NCBI RefSeq assembly: GCF_040812395.1
Contig: NZ_JBFNXH010000006.1
Location: forward strand, 186,001 to 250,000
From: Paenibacillus_E sp040812395
GTDB taxonomy: Bacteria > Bacillota > Bacilli > Paenibacillales > NBRC-103111
DNA: 64,000 bases
Direction: 5' to 3'
A program made the translations under genes and the position numbers. Positions within the stretch are counted from its first letter, which is position 1. Every line of letters starts with the position of its first letter. Below the pieces are notes generated by a model. It was not told the DNA's origin. It worked only from the letters and a program-made list of their open reading frames with translations, and did no database searches. Of this stretch, positions 17,222 through 25,872 are shown one piece after another.

Positions 17222-17295
17222 GTCTCAGTAGCTCAGCTGGATAGAGCACACGCCTTCTAAGCGTGCGGTCGGGGGTTCGAATCCCTCCTGGGACG
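17222..17295 (+). tRNA. tRNA-Arg (anticodon UCU)
   Basis: A 74-base cloverleaf. The acceptor stem GTCTCAG pairs with CTGGGAC (one G-T pair). The D arm is GCTCAGCTGGATAGAGC, the anticodon loop CTTCTAA gives anticodon TCT for AGA codons, and the T arm GGGGGTTCGAATCCCTC is canonical. The discriminator is G and the 3' CCA is not encoded. A promoter and a terminator flank it, so it is a single-gene unit. Confidence 0.95.
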
Positions 17296-17311
17296 TACTA
17301 TTTTAATAGAA

Positions 17312-17340
17312 AGAGACCGCACAATTCTGCGGTCTCTTTT
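17312..17340 (+). terminator. Terminator after tRNA-Arg
   Basis: AGAGACCGCA/TGCGGTCTCT forms a 10-bp perfect stem with a 6-base loop followed by TTT, 17 bases after the tRNA. Confidence 0.92.
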
Positions 17341-17439
17341 GTCGTTTTGGCGAGCCCTGCATCCCTCCAGACAAATTTGTTATTCTCAACATCTCTTCCC
17401 ATTCATATGCTATAATCAGTATAAATTTCAGATTTCAAT

Positions 17440-17607
17440 AGATGAGGTGCCCTTGTGTGCAGCAAGGGGTAACAGGGAATCGGGTGCAACTCCCGAGCGG
17501 TCCCGCCACTGTAATCGGGGAGTTTCTTTCACACATGTCACTTGATGCCACATCAGGGAAGGCGAAAGAACACAACGATCCGAGAGCCAGGAGACCTACC
17601 TCCATCT
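17440..17607 (+). promoter_or_regulatory. Cobalamin riboswitch 1 (controls cbiMNQO)
   Basis: The adenosylcobalamin-riboswitch signature is present: the core GCGGTCCCGCCACTGTAA at 17497-17514, the B12 box, and the closing GCCAGGAGACCTACC at 17586-17600. The closing stem is AGATG (17440-17444) with CATCT (17603-17607). A terminator follows at 17698. Family knowledge predicts that bound B12 favours termination and shuts off cobalt uptake. Confidence 0.95.
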
Positions 17608-17697
17608 AAGCACCCACAAGCCTTCGCGGAAAGGAGCGGTGTACGGCAAGAGATTCGGCAAACTCGATGTTGTCGGCTATTTCGCGCGTACCCACGG

Positions 17698-17728
17698 CCA
17701 ATCCACACGGATTGGTCTTATTTGTTTT
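17698..17728 (+). terminator. Riboswitch-1 expression-platform terminator
   Basis: CCAATCC/GGATTGG is a 7-bp stem with a 4-base loop followed by TCTTATTTGTTTTTT. It lies between the cobalamin aptamer and the cbiM ribosome site, as expected for transcriptional control. Confidence 0.85.
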
Positions 17729-17759
17729 TTATTACATATTTTTAGGAGGAAAAGATCGA

Positions 17760-18530
17760 ATGAAACAACGAAAAAAGAAACTTACGAGCCTCTTGCTGCT
17801 CGTGATGGGCTTCACTCTTTATCTTTTTGTCAATGAGCCTCAGCAAGCGTATGCGATGCACATTATGGAAGGATTTCTCCCTGTCGGATGGGCGATATTC
17901 TGGTGGGCGGCATTCCTGCCCTTCTTCTTCCTGGGGCTTCGATCGCTCATTAAAATTACGAAAGAGGCTCCTGAGCTCAAAATTATGCTCGGGCTTGCCG
18001 GCGCCTTTACTTTTGTCTTATCCGCGCTGAAAATCCCGTCCGTTACTGGGAGCAGCTCCCATCCAACAGGTACAGGCTTAGGCGCAGTTATGTTCGGCCC
18101 GCTCCCAATGAGCGTGCTCGGTTCGATTGTTTTGCTGTTCCAAGCGATATTGCTGGCCCATGGCGGGCTAACCACCCTTGGAGCGAATGCGTTTTCCATG
18201 GCCGTGTCAGGTCCTATTGTCGGTTATTTCGTCTACAAATCCATGATGAAAGCGTCCGGAAAGCAAAAGTTATCAATTTTTACAGCCGCAGCGCTCGCAG
18301 ACTTGTCAACCTATGTAGTCACATCTGTTCAATTAGCTCTTGCATTTCCGGCTGAGCATGGTGGCGTTATGGCTTCATTTTTGAAATTCGGCGGCATTTT
18401 CGCCATTACGCAAATACCGCTTGCCATTAGTGAGGGCATTCTAACCGTATTAATTTGGAATTGGATTCAAGCATACAGCCCTACTGAACTTTCTATCCTG
18501 CAGCGAAAAATGAAAGGAGTACAAGAATAA
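17760..18530 (+). CDS. cbiM: Cobalt ECF transporter, substrate-specific component CbiM
   Basis: The integral-membrane metal-binding subunit of the CbiMNQO cobalt importer that supplies cobalamin synthesis. The 256-residue product has an N-terminal signal-like segment ending in AYA, so the mature protein would begin MHIMEGFLP, the conserved N-terminal metal ligand motif. About six membrane segments follow, with conserved HPTGTGLGAVMFGP and HGGLTTLGANAFSMAVSGP. The start at ATG 17760 follows AGGAGGAAAAG. It is first in a tightly overlapping four-gene operon under a B12 riboswitch. Confidence 0.97.
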   Translation: MKQRKKKLTSLLLLVMGFTLYLFVNEPQQAYAMHIMEGFLPVGWAIFWWAAFLPFFFLGLRSLIKITKEAPELKIMLGLAGAFTFVLSALKIPSVTGSSSHPTGTGLGAVMFGPLPMSVLGSIVLLFQAILLAHGGLTTLGANAFSMAVSGPIVGYFVYKSMMKASGKQKLSIFTAAALADLSTYVVTSVQLALAFPAEHGGVMASFLKFGGIFAITQIPLAISEGILTVLIWNWIQAYSPTELSILQRKMKGVQE

Positions 18531-18808
18531 TGAAAGCTTCCACGAAAAATATCATGATGCTTAGCACCGTTGTGTTATTAGGCGTTTTACCGCTCGTTTT
18601 TGTCAAAGGCGAATTTGGAGGATCAGACAATGCCGCCGAGCAATTGATTCAAACTTTGCACCCTTCTTATCAACCATGGTTTTCGTCCTTTTTTGAGCTT
18701 CCTTCCGAAACAGAAAGCTTGCTCTTCGCCCTGCAGGCAGCCATCGGAGCCGGTTTCATCGGATTTGCGATTGGCTTTTTCAAAGGCAAAGCAACTAAAT
18801 CCAAATGA
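18530..18808 (+). CDS. cbiN: Cobalt transport protein CbiN
   Basis: A small auxiliary membrane subunit of the cobalt ECF transporter, needed together with CbiM for metal capture. The 92-residue product has two membrane segments (about residues 7-24 and 63-84) flanking an outside loop with the family motif FGGSDNAAEQLI. Its ATG overlaps the cbiM stop by one base and its end overlaps cbiQ, indicating translational coupling. Confidence 0.95.
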   Translation: MKASTKNIMMLSTVVLLGVLPLVFVKGEFGGSDNAAEQLIQTLHPSYQPWFSSFFELPSETESLLFALQAAIGAGFIGFAIGFFKGKATKSK

Positions 18809-19608
18809 TCAAGCTGATCGATACGCTCTCATATCGTAATTCGTTACGTGCCGTTTCGCCAATGTGGAAATGCGGATTCGCAGCTGTTCTACTGCTCTTG
18901 TCCTATCTTTCTCATCCCGCTGTGCAGATCCTCTTATCGCTCTGGATGATGCTTTGGACCATTGGCTACGCCCGCATCCCCCTCAAGTACTACTTTCTTG
19001 TAATAGGCACAGCTTGCCTGTTTTATTCAGCGAGCTTGCCCGCACTGATTGTTGAAATTCGACCTTCACAAGACACGCTTAAGGCTTCATCGGACATCAT
19101 ATCTTATACATGTATGAATTGGACAGCATTCGTCTCTTCGACAGGTCTTTTGCTTGCTGGCAAATTGCTGTTACGCGTACTGGCAAGCCTCTCCTGCATG
19201 ACATTTATAATGTTCAGCACGCCTTTTTCGGAGTTGCTCCAAGTTATGAAACGGCTTCGTATCCCATCTTTGGTGATCGAAATTATGCTCATTATGTATC
19301 GCTTCCTCTTTATCCTTTCTGAAACGGCACATGACATGTTCGTAGCCCAGAAGGCCAGAGGCGGCCAATCAAGTTTTCGAAGCAAGCTGAAAGATACGGC
19401 TATCTTGATCGTAAGAATGTTTATGAAAGCCATGCAGCGGTACAAGGCACTCTTCAATGGCCTCTTATCACGAGGCTTTACAGATGACATTCACATGGCG
19501 CCGTATGAGGCATCTCCCGTTTCACTGCGATACAGGTTTGAGAGCTTTGTCGGTGTTGGGTTATTGCTATCACTGGAAATTTGGCTTCGCTGGAGGAATA
19601 TCCGATGA
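18805..19608 (+). CDS. cbiQ: Cobalt ECF transporter transmembrane component CbiQ
   Basis: The EcfT-type coupling subunit linking CbiM to the ATPase. The 267-residue product has about five membrane segments. It carries the two cytoplasmic coupling motifs with Ala-Arg-Gly/Ser-Arg-Gly cores, AQKARGG at about 182-188 and LLSRGFTDD at about 220-228. The ATG at 18805 overlaps the cbiN stop by four bases, and the end overlaps cbiO by four bases. Confidence 0.95.
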   Translation: MIKLIDTLSYRNSLRAVSPMWKCGFAAVLLLLSYLSHPAVQILLSLWMMLWTIGYARIPLKYYFLVIGTACLFYSASLPALIVEIRPSQDTLKASSDIISYTCMNWTAFVSSTGLLLAGKLLLRVLASLSCMTFIMFSTPFSELLQVMKRLRIPSLVIEIMLIMYRFLFILSETAHDMFVAQKARGGQSSFRSKLKDTAILIVRMFMKAMQRYKALFNGLLSRGFTDDIHMAPYEASPVSLRYRFESFVGVGLLLSLEIWLRWRNIR

Positions 19609-20453
19609 CATCGATTTTAGAAATGGTTGACGTAAGCTTCCGCTATCCAGGCACTTCAAAGGAGGCCTTGCAACAGCTAAACATACGCATTCCAGAAAAG
19701 AAAAAAATAGCGATATGCGGACATAACGGTTCGGGCAAATCCACGCTTTTTTTACACGCAATTGGCATTCATCCGCCTTCGTCCGGCCAGGTGATTTGGA
19801 AAAACGAGCCGATGTCCTACAAACGCAGAGCACTTCAGCAGCTGCGTCAGCAAGTGGGTCTCGTTTTCCAAGACCCGGAGCAGCAGCTTATTCTCAACAC
19901 GCCCTATGAGGATGTTTCTTACGGTTTGCGCAACGCAGAAGTGCCGGAAGCCGAAATTAAACTGCGCACGGATCAAATTCTGCGCACAATGCGGCTCGAC
20001 CATCTGGCCCATACGCCTATCCATCACTTAAGCCTTGGTCAAAAGAAACGCGTGGCGCTCGCTGGCGTTCTCGTGCTTGAACCGAAGCTGCTGCTCCTGG
20101 ATGAGCCTACAGCGTATCTGGATCGAATCTCAGAAGCCCAACTCGTGGAAGAGCTTAACCGCATTCATAGCCAAGGGGTCACACTTGTGATGGCCACTCA
20201 CGATATGAATCTGGCCTATGCGTGGGCCGACTGGCTTCTGGTTATGGACAAGGGGCAATGCGTGATGGCAGGAACGCCCTATGAGATATTCAGCCGTACG
20301 GAGGATATCGCAGCGCTGGGGTTAGACAAGCCCATGCTGCTGGACATCTGGCAAGCGCTGCCCGAATCCGTGCGCCAAACCGTTGAACCGCCGAGGAATA
20401 TAGAAGCTTATAAAGCGCTGTTGCAAAAATCATTTGCATATTTATTAGTTTAA
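19605..20453 (+). CDS. cbiO: Cobalt ECF transporter ATPase CbiO
   Basis: The ATPase of the cobalt importer. The 282-residue product has Walker A GHNGSGKST, a Q-loop VFQDPEQQL, the signature LSLGQKKRVALAG, Walker B LLLLDEPTAYLD and the switch histidine in MATHDMN. The start at ATG 19605 is preferred because GGAGGAATATCC precedes it and it overlaps the cbiQ stop in an ATGA arrangement; a start 24 bases earlier lacks a ribosome site. It is last in the operon; the next element is another B12 riboswitch. Confidence 0.96.
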   Translation: MTSILEMVDVSFRYPGTSKEALQQLNIRIPEKKKIAICGHNGSGKSTLFLHAIGIHPPSSGQVIWKNEPMSYKRRALQQLRQQVGLVFQDPEQQLILNTPYEDVSYGLRNAEVPEAEIKLRTDQILRTMRLDHLAHTPIHHLSLGQKKRVALAGVLVLEPKLLLLDEPTAYLDRISEAQLVEELNRIHSQGVTLVMATHDMNLAYAWADWLLVMDKGQCVMAGTPYEIFSRTEDIAALGLDKPMLLDIWQALPESVRQTVEPPRNIEAYKALLQKSFAYLLV

Positions 20454-20492
20454 TTGTATGATTATTCAGATTCAACCAATTTCATATGTGGG

Positions 20493-20665
20493 AATAGGTG
20501 CTCTGAACGTTTACTCGCATTCAGAGCTTAAAAGGGAAGTTCGGTGCATATGCCGACGCGGTCCCGCCACTGTAACAGAGGAATCAACGCCATAACCGCC
20601 ACTGATCGGATGATTGGGAAGGCAGGCGTTTGATGATGATTCTGGAGCCAGGAGACCTGCCTATT
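20493..20665 (+). promoter_or_regulatory. Cobalamin riboswitch 2 (controls metE)
   Basis: Contains the core GCGGTCCCGCCACTGTAA and the closing AGCCAGGAGACCTGCC. The closing stem is AATAGG (20493-20498) with CCTATT (20660-20665). Repression of metE by B12 through such an RNA is well known, since MetE is dispensable when B12-dependent MetH can work. The downstream part shares a 23-base block with riboswitch 3, and its closing strand can pair with a Shine-Dalgarno-like sequence (see findings). Confidence 0.94.
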
Positions 20666-20711
20666 CTGACAGCACTGTTTTTTACCTACGGGAGATAGGG
20701 AGGTGTTAGAG

Positions 20712-20750
20712 ATGGCAGCCACTGTATACATACAGACGAGGCATCTTTAA
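20712..20750 (+). CDS. Possible 12-residue leader peptide between riboswitch 2 and terminator
   Basis: An ORF of 12 codons plus stop (peptide MAATVYIQTRHL) starts at ATG 20712, placed seven bases after GGGAGGTG, a strong Shine-Dalgarno sequence. Its last five codons overlap the 5' arm of the metE terminator, so a ribosome finishing it would cover that arm. The same ribosome-site block precedes the ferredoxin-like gene under riboswitch 3. The ORF may therefore be either a working leader or the remnant of a lost first gene. Nothing in the peptide suggests a product function. Confidence 0.4.
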   Translation: MAATVYIQTRHL

Positions 20751-20788
20751 CCTTTTTCAAAAACAGGTTAAGGATGCCTCTTTATTTT
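20738..20788 (+). terminator. metE leader terminator
   Basis: A 16-base arm (20738-20753) pairs with 20765-20780 with one mismatch, followed by TTTATTTT. It lies between riboswitch 2 and the metE ribosome site, so it is the probable transcriptional off-switch. Confidence 0.9.
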
Positions 20789-20835
20789 GCCTAGATTCGC
20801 ATTAAACCAAAAAATGACCGAGAGGAAGTTATATC

Positions 20836-23136
20836 ATGACTACAATTATAAGCAGCAATTTGGGATATCCCCGCATTGGAGAGAACAGAGAATGGAAAAA
20901 AACGCTGGAGGCTTTTTGGGCAGGCAAGCTGGAGGAAGCTGATTTCCTTAAACAAATTGAAGACATTCGTATCGGCAATTTAAAAGTGCAGCAGGACAAG
21001 GGGATTTCGCTCATCCCTGTCGGCGATTTCAGCCTTTATGACCATATGCTCGATACTTCGGCCATGTTCGGCATCGTGCCTAAGCGTTTTGCCTATAACG
21101 GAGGCGTCGTCCCCCTCTCCACTTATTACGCGATGGCTCGCGGCAGTCACGGAGCTACCGCTTGTGAAATGACGAAATGGTTGAATACGAACTATCATTA
21201 CATCGTCCCTGAATTGAATGAAGCTGAGCCTGTGTTGACAATAAACAAACCGCTAGAAGCTTACCGCGAGGCCAAGCAAAAGCTGGGTATTCAAGGAAAA
21301 CCCGTACTAATTGGGCTCTATACGTTCTTGAAGCTTTCAAAAGGGTATAAAGCCGAGCAAATCGATGCGCTTATCGGTAAATTACTTCCGCTCTATACGC
21401 GAATTTTGGTTGAGCTGGAGCAAGAAGGCGCCGAATGGGTACAGGTAGACGAGCCTATTCTCGTTCAATCCTTGACGGGTGCAGACATTGCCCGCGTGAA
21501 ACATATTTATTCGGAGCTGGCCGCAGCAGCGCCCAAGCTGAATTTGATGCTGCAAACCTATTTCGATTCTGTGGAACATTACGAAGAGATCGTGTCATTG
21601 CCCGTGCAGGGCATTGGATTCGATTTCGTTCATGGACTCGAGGCTAACCTGAAACATATTCAGGCACACGGCTTCCCTGCTGATAAAACGTTGGGGGTAG
21701 GGCTTATTGACGGACGCAACATCTGGAAAGCGGATTTTGAGCAGAAGCTTGAACTGCTTGCCACCCTATCGAAATCTGTTTCTCCAGATCGATTCATCAT
21801 TCAGCCATCCAGTTCCTTGCTTCATGTTCCCGTTTCCACACGCAAAGAAGCTAAATTAGAACCCGTTTTACGAGAAGCATTAGCTTTTGCTGAAGAAAAA
21901 TTGGAAGAGATCTCCATCCTGACCAAGGCTCTGGCCGAAGGAAAAGCTGCGATTGCCGCTGAACTTGTACAAAACCAGGCCGCGATTGCCGCTCTAAGCG
22001 CCTCTGCCTACAGAAATAACAAGCAGGTACAACAAGCTGCTGCTGAGGTTTCCAGCGCGCCATCCCGCAGAAACAGCAATTTCGCTGAACGCCGGGCGAT
22101 ACAGCAGGAAAAATGGCAGCTCCCTTTCCTGCCAACGACAACGATCGGCAGCTTCCCGCAAACGATTGAAGTGAGAAATGCGCGAAAAAATTGGAGAAGC
22201 GGCGAATGGACAACGACGCAGTATGAGACGTTCATTCAAGAGCAGATCAAGCATTGGATCACGCTCCAGGAAGAGCTCGACTTGGATGTGCTCGTTCATG
22301 GCGAATTCGAGCGTACAGATATGGTTGAATTTTTCGGAGAGAAGTTAGCCGGATTCGCGTTTACAGGTGGTGGTTGGGTGCAATCCTACGGCTCCCGCTG
22401 CGTGAAGCCGCCGGTAATTTTTGGCGATGTGGCCTTCGTGAGTCCGATGACAGTGAAGGAAACAGCGTATGCGCAATCGCTCACAAATAAGCCGGTAAAA
22501 GGCATGCTGACAGGGCCAATCACCATTCTGAATTGGTCATTCGTCCGAAGCGACATGACTCGCGAGCAAGTTGCCTACCAAATTGCGCTCGCGCTTCGTG
22601 AAGAAGTCGAGGCGTTAGAGCAAGCCGGCATTGAAATGATTCAAGTCGACGAACCCGCTTTGCGCGAAGGCCTGCCGCTGAAGAAACAGGACTGGCAGGC
22701 TTACCTGGACTGGTCTGTGCTTGCGTTCCGCTTGTCCACAGCAACAGTTAAGGACACCACGCAAATTCACACGCATATGTGTTATTGCGAGTTTCATGAC
22801 ATTATCGACTCCATTCGCGCGCTGGATGCGGATGTGATCTCGATCGAAACCTCGCGGAGCCATGGCGAGCTGATTCATAGCTTCGAGGAGCACACCTATG
22901 ATCAAGGTATCGGGCTTGGCGTCTACGATATTCATAGTCCACGCGTTCCGTCGGTCGATGAAATGCTCGGCATGATCGAACGCGCCCTCCAGGTGCTGGA
23001 TCCGGCATTGTTCTGGATTAACCCTGACTGCGGCCTGAAAACAAGAGGCTTGGGCGAAACGGTCGCTTCGCTAAAAGTCATGGTTGAGGCCGCCAAGCTG
23101 TTTAGAGAAAAAGGACGACAAGCAACTGTATCTTAA
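20836..23136 (+). CDS. metE: Cobalamin-independent methionine synthase
   Basis: It transfers the methyl group of methyltetrahydrofolate-triglutamate to homocysteine without B12. The 766-residue product has the two-barrel architecture. The N-terminal half begins LGYPRIGENREWKK, and the C-terminal catalytic half starts around LPTTTIGSFPQT. The zinc ligands are visible in HTHMCYCEF (His, Cys) and in NPDCGLKTRG (Cys), with a conserved glutamate in the EFERTDMVEFFGE segment. The start at ATG 20836 follows GAGAGGAAG. It is a single-gene unit, preceded by a B12 riboswitch plus terminator and followed by a strong terminator. Confidence 0.98.
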   Translation: MTTIISSNLGYPRIGENREWKKTLEAFWAGKLEEADFLKQIEDIRIGNLKVQQDKGISLIPVGDFSLYDHMLDTSAMFGIVPKRFAYNGGVVPLSTYYAMARGSHGATACEMTKWLNTNYHYIVPELNEAEPVLTINKPLEAYREAKQKLGIQGKPVLIGLYTFLKLSKGYKAEQIDALIGKLLPLYTRILVELEQEGAEWVQVDEPILVQSLTGADIARVKHIYSELAAAAPKLNLMLQTYFDSVEHYEEIVSLPVQGIGFDFVHGLEANLKHIQAHGFPADKTLGVGLIDGRNIWKADFEQKLELLATLSKSVSPDRFIIQPSSSLLHVPVSTRKEAKLEPVLREALAFAEEKLEEISILTKALAEGKAAIAAELVQNQAAIAALSASAYRNNKQVQQAAAEVSSAPSRRNSNFAERRAIQQEKWQLPFLPTTTIGSFPQTIEVRNARKNWRSGEWTTTQYETFIQEQIKHWITLQEELDLDVLVHGEFERTDMVEFFGEKLAGFAFTGGGWVQSYGSRCVKPPVIFGDVAFVSPMTVKETAYAQSLTNKPVKGMLTGPITILNWSFVRSDMTREQVAYQIALALREEVEALEQAGIEMIQVDEPALREGLPLKKQDWQAYLDWSVLAFRLSTATVKDTTQIHTHMCYCEFHDIIDSIRALDADVISIETSRSHGELIHSFEEHTYDQGIGLGVYDIHSPRVPSVDEMLGMIERALQVLDPALFWINPDCGLKTRGLGETVASLKVMVEAAKLFREKGRQATVS

Positions 23137-23169
23137 TCGTCAAGCCAGCATGAACTAACGCTTGAAATA

Positions 23170-23210
23170 AAGTGGTTGGGCAATATCTTCCTTGCTCAGC
23201 CACTTTTTTG
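23170..23210 (+). terminator. Terminator after metE
   Basis: A 14-bp stem with two G-T pairs (23170-23183 with 23192-23205), an 8-base loop and a T run, 33 bases after the metE stop. Confidence 0.93.
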
Positions 23211-23307
23211 ATTTCTTCCCTATGGAAAAAGGCATACCATTCTTTCACCTAGTATGGTTAAATAATAGTAGTTCTTTGGGATAATTTAGGAAAAACGGGG
23301 GCTGTGT

Positions 23308-25797
23308 ATGTATCAATCACATCAACGTGGAAGTGCGGTGTCCAACTCGGCAGAAGCAACTCCAGTAAGCGTTCAAAACGATAAACAATCGAAACCCTCT
23401 CAACCTTCTTTATTGGAAGGTTTTTCACTTTCCAAGCTTCCCACTCCGTCTCAAATTATGGCGTTGCAGCGTTCTGTCGGCAATCAAGCTGTGCAGCGCA
23501 TGCTTACCAAGCCTACGCCAACTACTCCGATCATCCAAAGACTTCAAAAGGAAGATATCGATCTTTTTAAGTATAACGTTCCCGAAGATGAGCTTGCCAA
23601 GGTGCTTGAGCTCTTCACGAACTGGGAGCAGGAATTCCCGGATCCAGACCGGATCGAATTAAGGGAGAAAATGAGTAGACAATGGTTGAACAGGTTCCTG
23701 AATCATAACCAGCAAAAATTTTTTGAGAATAGGGATCGGCTTTTCGAGTTTATCAAATATGGGGTTTTCGAGTATATGGTGGATGAGGAACCAGAGCTGA
23801 AACCGTTGAACCCATTCGACAGGATTGTTGAACTTGTTTTTCCGGAAAGACGAAGATTTGATGAGAATCAGTTTACAAAAAACGCCGAAACGATAGCCCA
23901 ATTCGATATGCACCATCAATTCGAGCTGGCCAAGCTTGGCTGGTCCATCATGCAAGTGGAAGATTTGAACCAGTTATTCTCCTGTTTACCGCTCGTTAAA
24001 GGCAACTTCGATCAATATCCGCCTATGTATGCGCATATCGTTTCTTCCCAGGCGTTTATGAAACTAAGTCCTGAGGTTAAAAATGATTGCTTTAGCTTGA
24101 TGCTGGGCGAAGAACAAGAAGAAAAGGAAATAAAACTTCAACAACTGGCCGGTCTGTATCCGGATCTGTCATTAATTTTTCCGCCTGACGGCTACTTCAC
24201 CGATGAGGGAGAAGGGCTGAAAAGCAAAATAATAAGCACTAATTTTAAGAATAAAAAATTCGAAGCGCTGTTCGATGAAATTGCCGAGGCAAAAAGCGAA
24301 AGCTTGATCAGAAACTCCTTAATGCAGTTTGGACAGTTTTTGCTAAAAGCCAAACCTCAACCTACCGAAATCCCGATAATATTGAAAGCATTGATGTCCA
24401 TTATCAAGCTTCGCAGCCCTTCGCTTCGCATTGTCATGTATGATTCGTTATCCAAACTTCTGCCTATGGAAGATCTCCAACATGCGGAGGATTCCGATGA
24501 TTCAGATTCCATGTCTTCCATAAATACCGTCAACAAAAAAGATCATCTTAAGCATATTAGCGATTCCGCAGAGCCATTTCGTTTGCTCAAAATCACCTTA
24601 TCCGATTTGTATCCGGATTATCTGCATGATGGCAATGTGGAGAAATTTTTAGAAATAAAAGAAACAAGGCCTGCTCTCAAAGACAGCAACAAGCGTAAGA
24701 AGCTGCTGAGCGCTCTTCATACACTCCAAACAAGCGGGCTGTCCAAAGAAGACATTGCAGCAACACTCGCCCAGTTTTTTGAAAATGCGAAAGGAATGGG
24801 AACACTCGATATCTTACAAGCTTTTGCAAACCTTGAGATTTACATCAAACTTGGTTATACCCATAGTCTGACGCGCATTAACGATCTAACCAAACTGAAA
24901 GATGAACTTAATAAAAAGCTGGGTCAAAATTTGGGTGTTGAAGATGAGCAGTTGACTGAGAAAGGCATGCAGCATTTGCTGGATAAGTTTAGAAGCGTCA
25001 ATCATTTGCTTGCTTATGCCGCGAATCTCAAACAAATGGAGGACGAACCTTCAAAAAAGAAAGCTTTGGAGGGCTTTAAACAATTTGTTGTAGCTCTTAT
25101 GGAGGATTCCACGAATGAAGCCTATCAAAAGTTTCGATACGGGGAGAACGCGTCTCCTGATGATCTGGAATCGTGGGAGCATTTGACAAAGGTCCTGGAG
25201 ATTCCTGAGGTTCGCCAGGAATGGAAACAAGGACTAATGCTTGAATATGGCAACGAGAATGAACCTCCGGAGTGGACCGTCGAGGATACTGACGCTCCTT
25301 CTGATATGCTGCTGCTCGGAACGGATATTTCGACGTGCCAAAATATTTACACCGGCTCCTTTAACGAATGTTTATTGAGTTATCTCATAGACGGTAAAAA
25401 CAGAGCCATCGTCATTAAAAAAAGCGACCCCGAAAAAGCGAACAAGGATAAACAAATTATTGCAAGAGCGCTGTTTAAAATTTTGCTTGATGACAATGAG
25501 AATGTCATTCTTTATTTGGAAAAGCCTTACGTCAGCAATCAAATCGACCAAAACGAGGCCGAATACATGCTTCTGGAAATGGCCAAAATGCGCGCAGCGG
25601 ACATTTCCAACTATCTGGACGTTAAGCTTTTGATTCCTGGAAATACCTATGCGAACACAGATGGTGCCAAGTATCCTAATAACGTTCATTCCTTAGGGGG
25701 CCCAGCTCCATTAGACTACAATGACACGGAGTTGAGTAGTGGACCATCATCTTATACCATTGACAAAAGTATGGTGGTGGAGCTTCCATTCAAATAA
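23308..25797 (+). CDS. Large orphan protein with N-terminal eCIS-cargo-like motif
   Basis: I do not recognise this 829-residue protein as a whole. The first 50 residues are Ser/Gln/Pro-rich and unstructured. Residues 51-66 read MALQRSVGNQAVQRML, followed by PIIQRLQ at 74-80. That LQR-x2-GN-x-AV pattern is the hallmark of proteins associated with extracellular contractile injection systems, where it usually precedes a DUF4157 domain. No DUF4157 HExxH motif follows here. Residues 85-640 are helix-rich and charged. The last 170 residues form a distinct domain with cysteines in TDISTCQNIYTGSFNECLLSY and a beta-rich AIVIKKSD...VILYLEKPYV run. There is no signal peptide or membrane segment. It starts at ATG 23308 with GGGG before it, stands alone, and no sheath, tube or baseplate genes are in the window. 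A toxin or cargo role is inference. Confidence 0.75.
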   Translation: MYQSHQRGSAVSNSAEATPVSVQNDKQSKPSQPSLLEGFSLSKLPTPSQIMALQRSVGNQAVQRMLTKPTPTTPIIQRLQKEDIDLFKYNVPEDELAKVLELFTNWEQEFPDPDRIELREKMSRQWLNRFLNHNQQKFFENRDRLFEFIKYGVFEYMVDEEPELKPLNPFDRIVELVFPERRRFDENQFTKNAETIAQFDMHHQFELAKLGWSIMQVEDLNQLFSCLPLVKGNFDQYPPMYAHIVSSQAFMKLSPEVKNDCFSLMLGEEQEEKEIKLQQLAGLYPDLSLIFPPDGYFTDEGEGLKSKIISTNFKNKKFEALFDEIAEAKSESLIRNSLMQFGQFLLKAKPQPTEIPIILKALMSIIKLRSPSLRIVMYDSLSKLLPMEDLQHAEDSDDSDSMSSINTVNKKDHLKHISDSAEPFRLLKITLSDLYPDYLHDGNVEKFLEIKETRPALKDSNKRKKLLSALHTLQTSGLSKEDIAATLAQFFENAKGMGTLDILQAFANLEIYIKLGYTHSLTRINDLTKLKDELNKKLGQNLGVEDEQLTEKGMQHLLDKFRSVNHLLAYAANLKQMEDEPSKKKALEGFKQFVVALMEDSTNEAYQKFRYGENASPDDLESWEHLTKVLEIPEVRQEWKQGLMLEYGNENEPPEWTVEDTDAPSDMLLLGTDISTCQNIYTGSFNECLLSYLIDGKNRAIVIKKSDPEKANKDKQIIARALFKILLDDNENVILYLEKPYVSNQIDQNEAEYMLLEMAKMRAADISNYLDVKLLIPGNTYANTDGAKYPNNVHSLGGPAPLDYNDTELSSGPSSYTIDKSMVVELPFK

Positions 25798-25872
25798 AAG
25801 AGCCTCCCTCAGTCTCTCGACATATAGGACGGCCCTTATAAATGATGGCGCGAAACAGCTGCTCTTTAAAAT

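Noticed and set aside
23308..25797. DUF4157 metallopeptidase toxin
   Set aside because: The N-terminal tag fits, but no HExxH motif is present in the expected region, so a peptidase call is unsupported.
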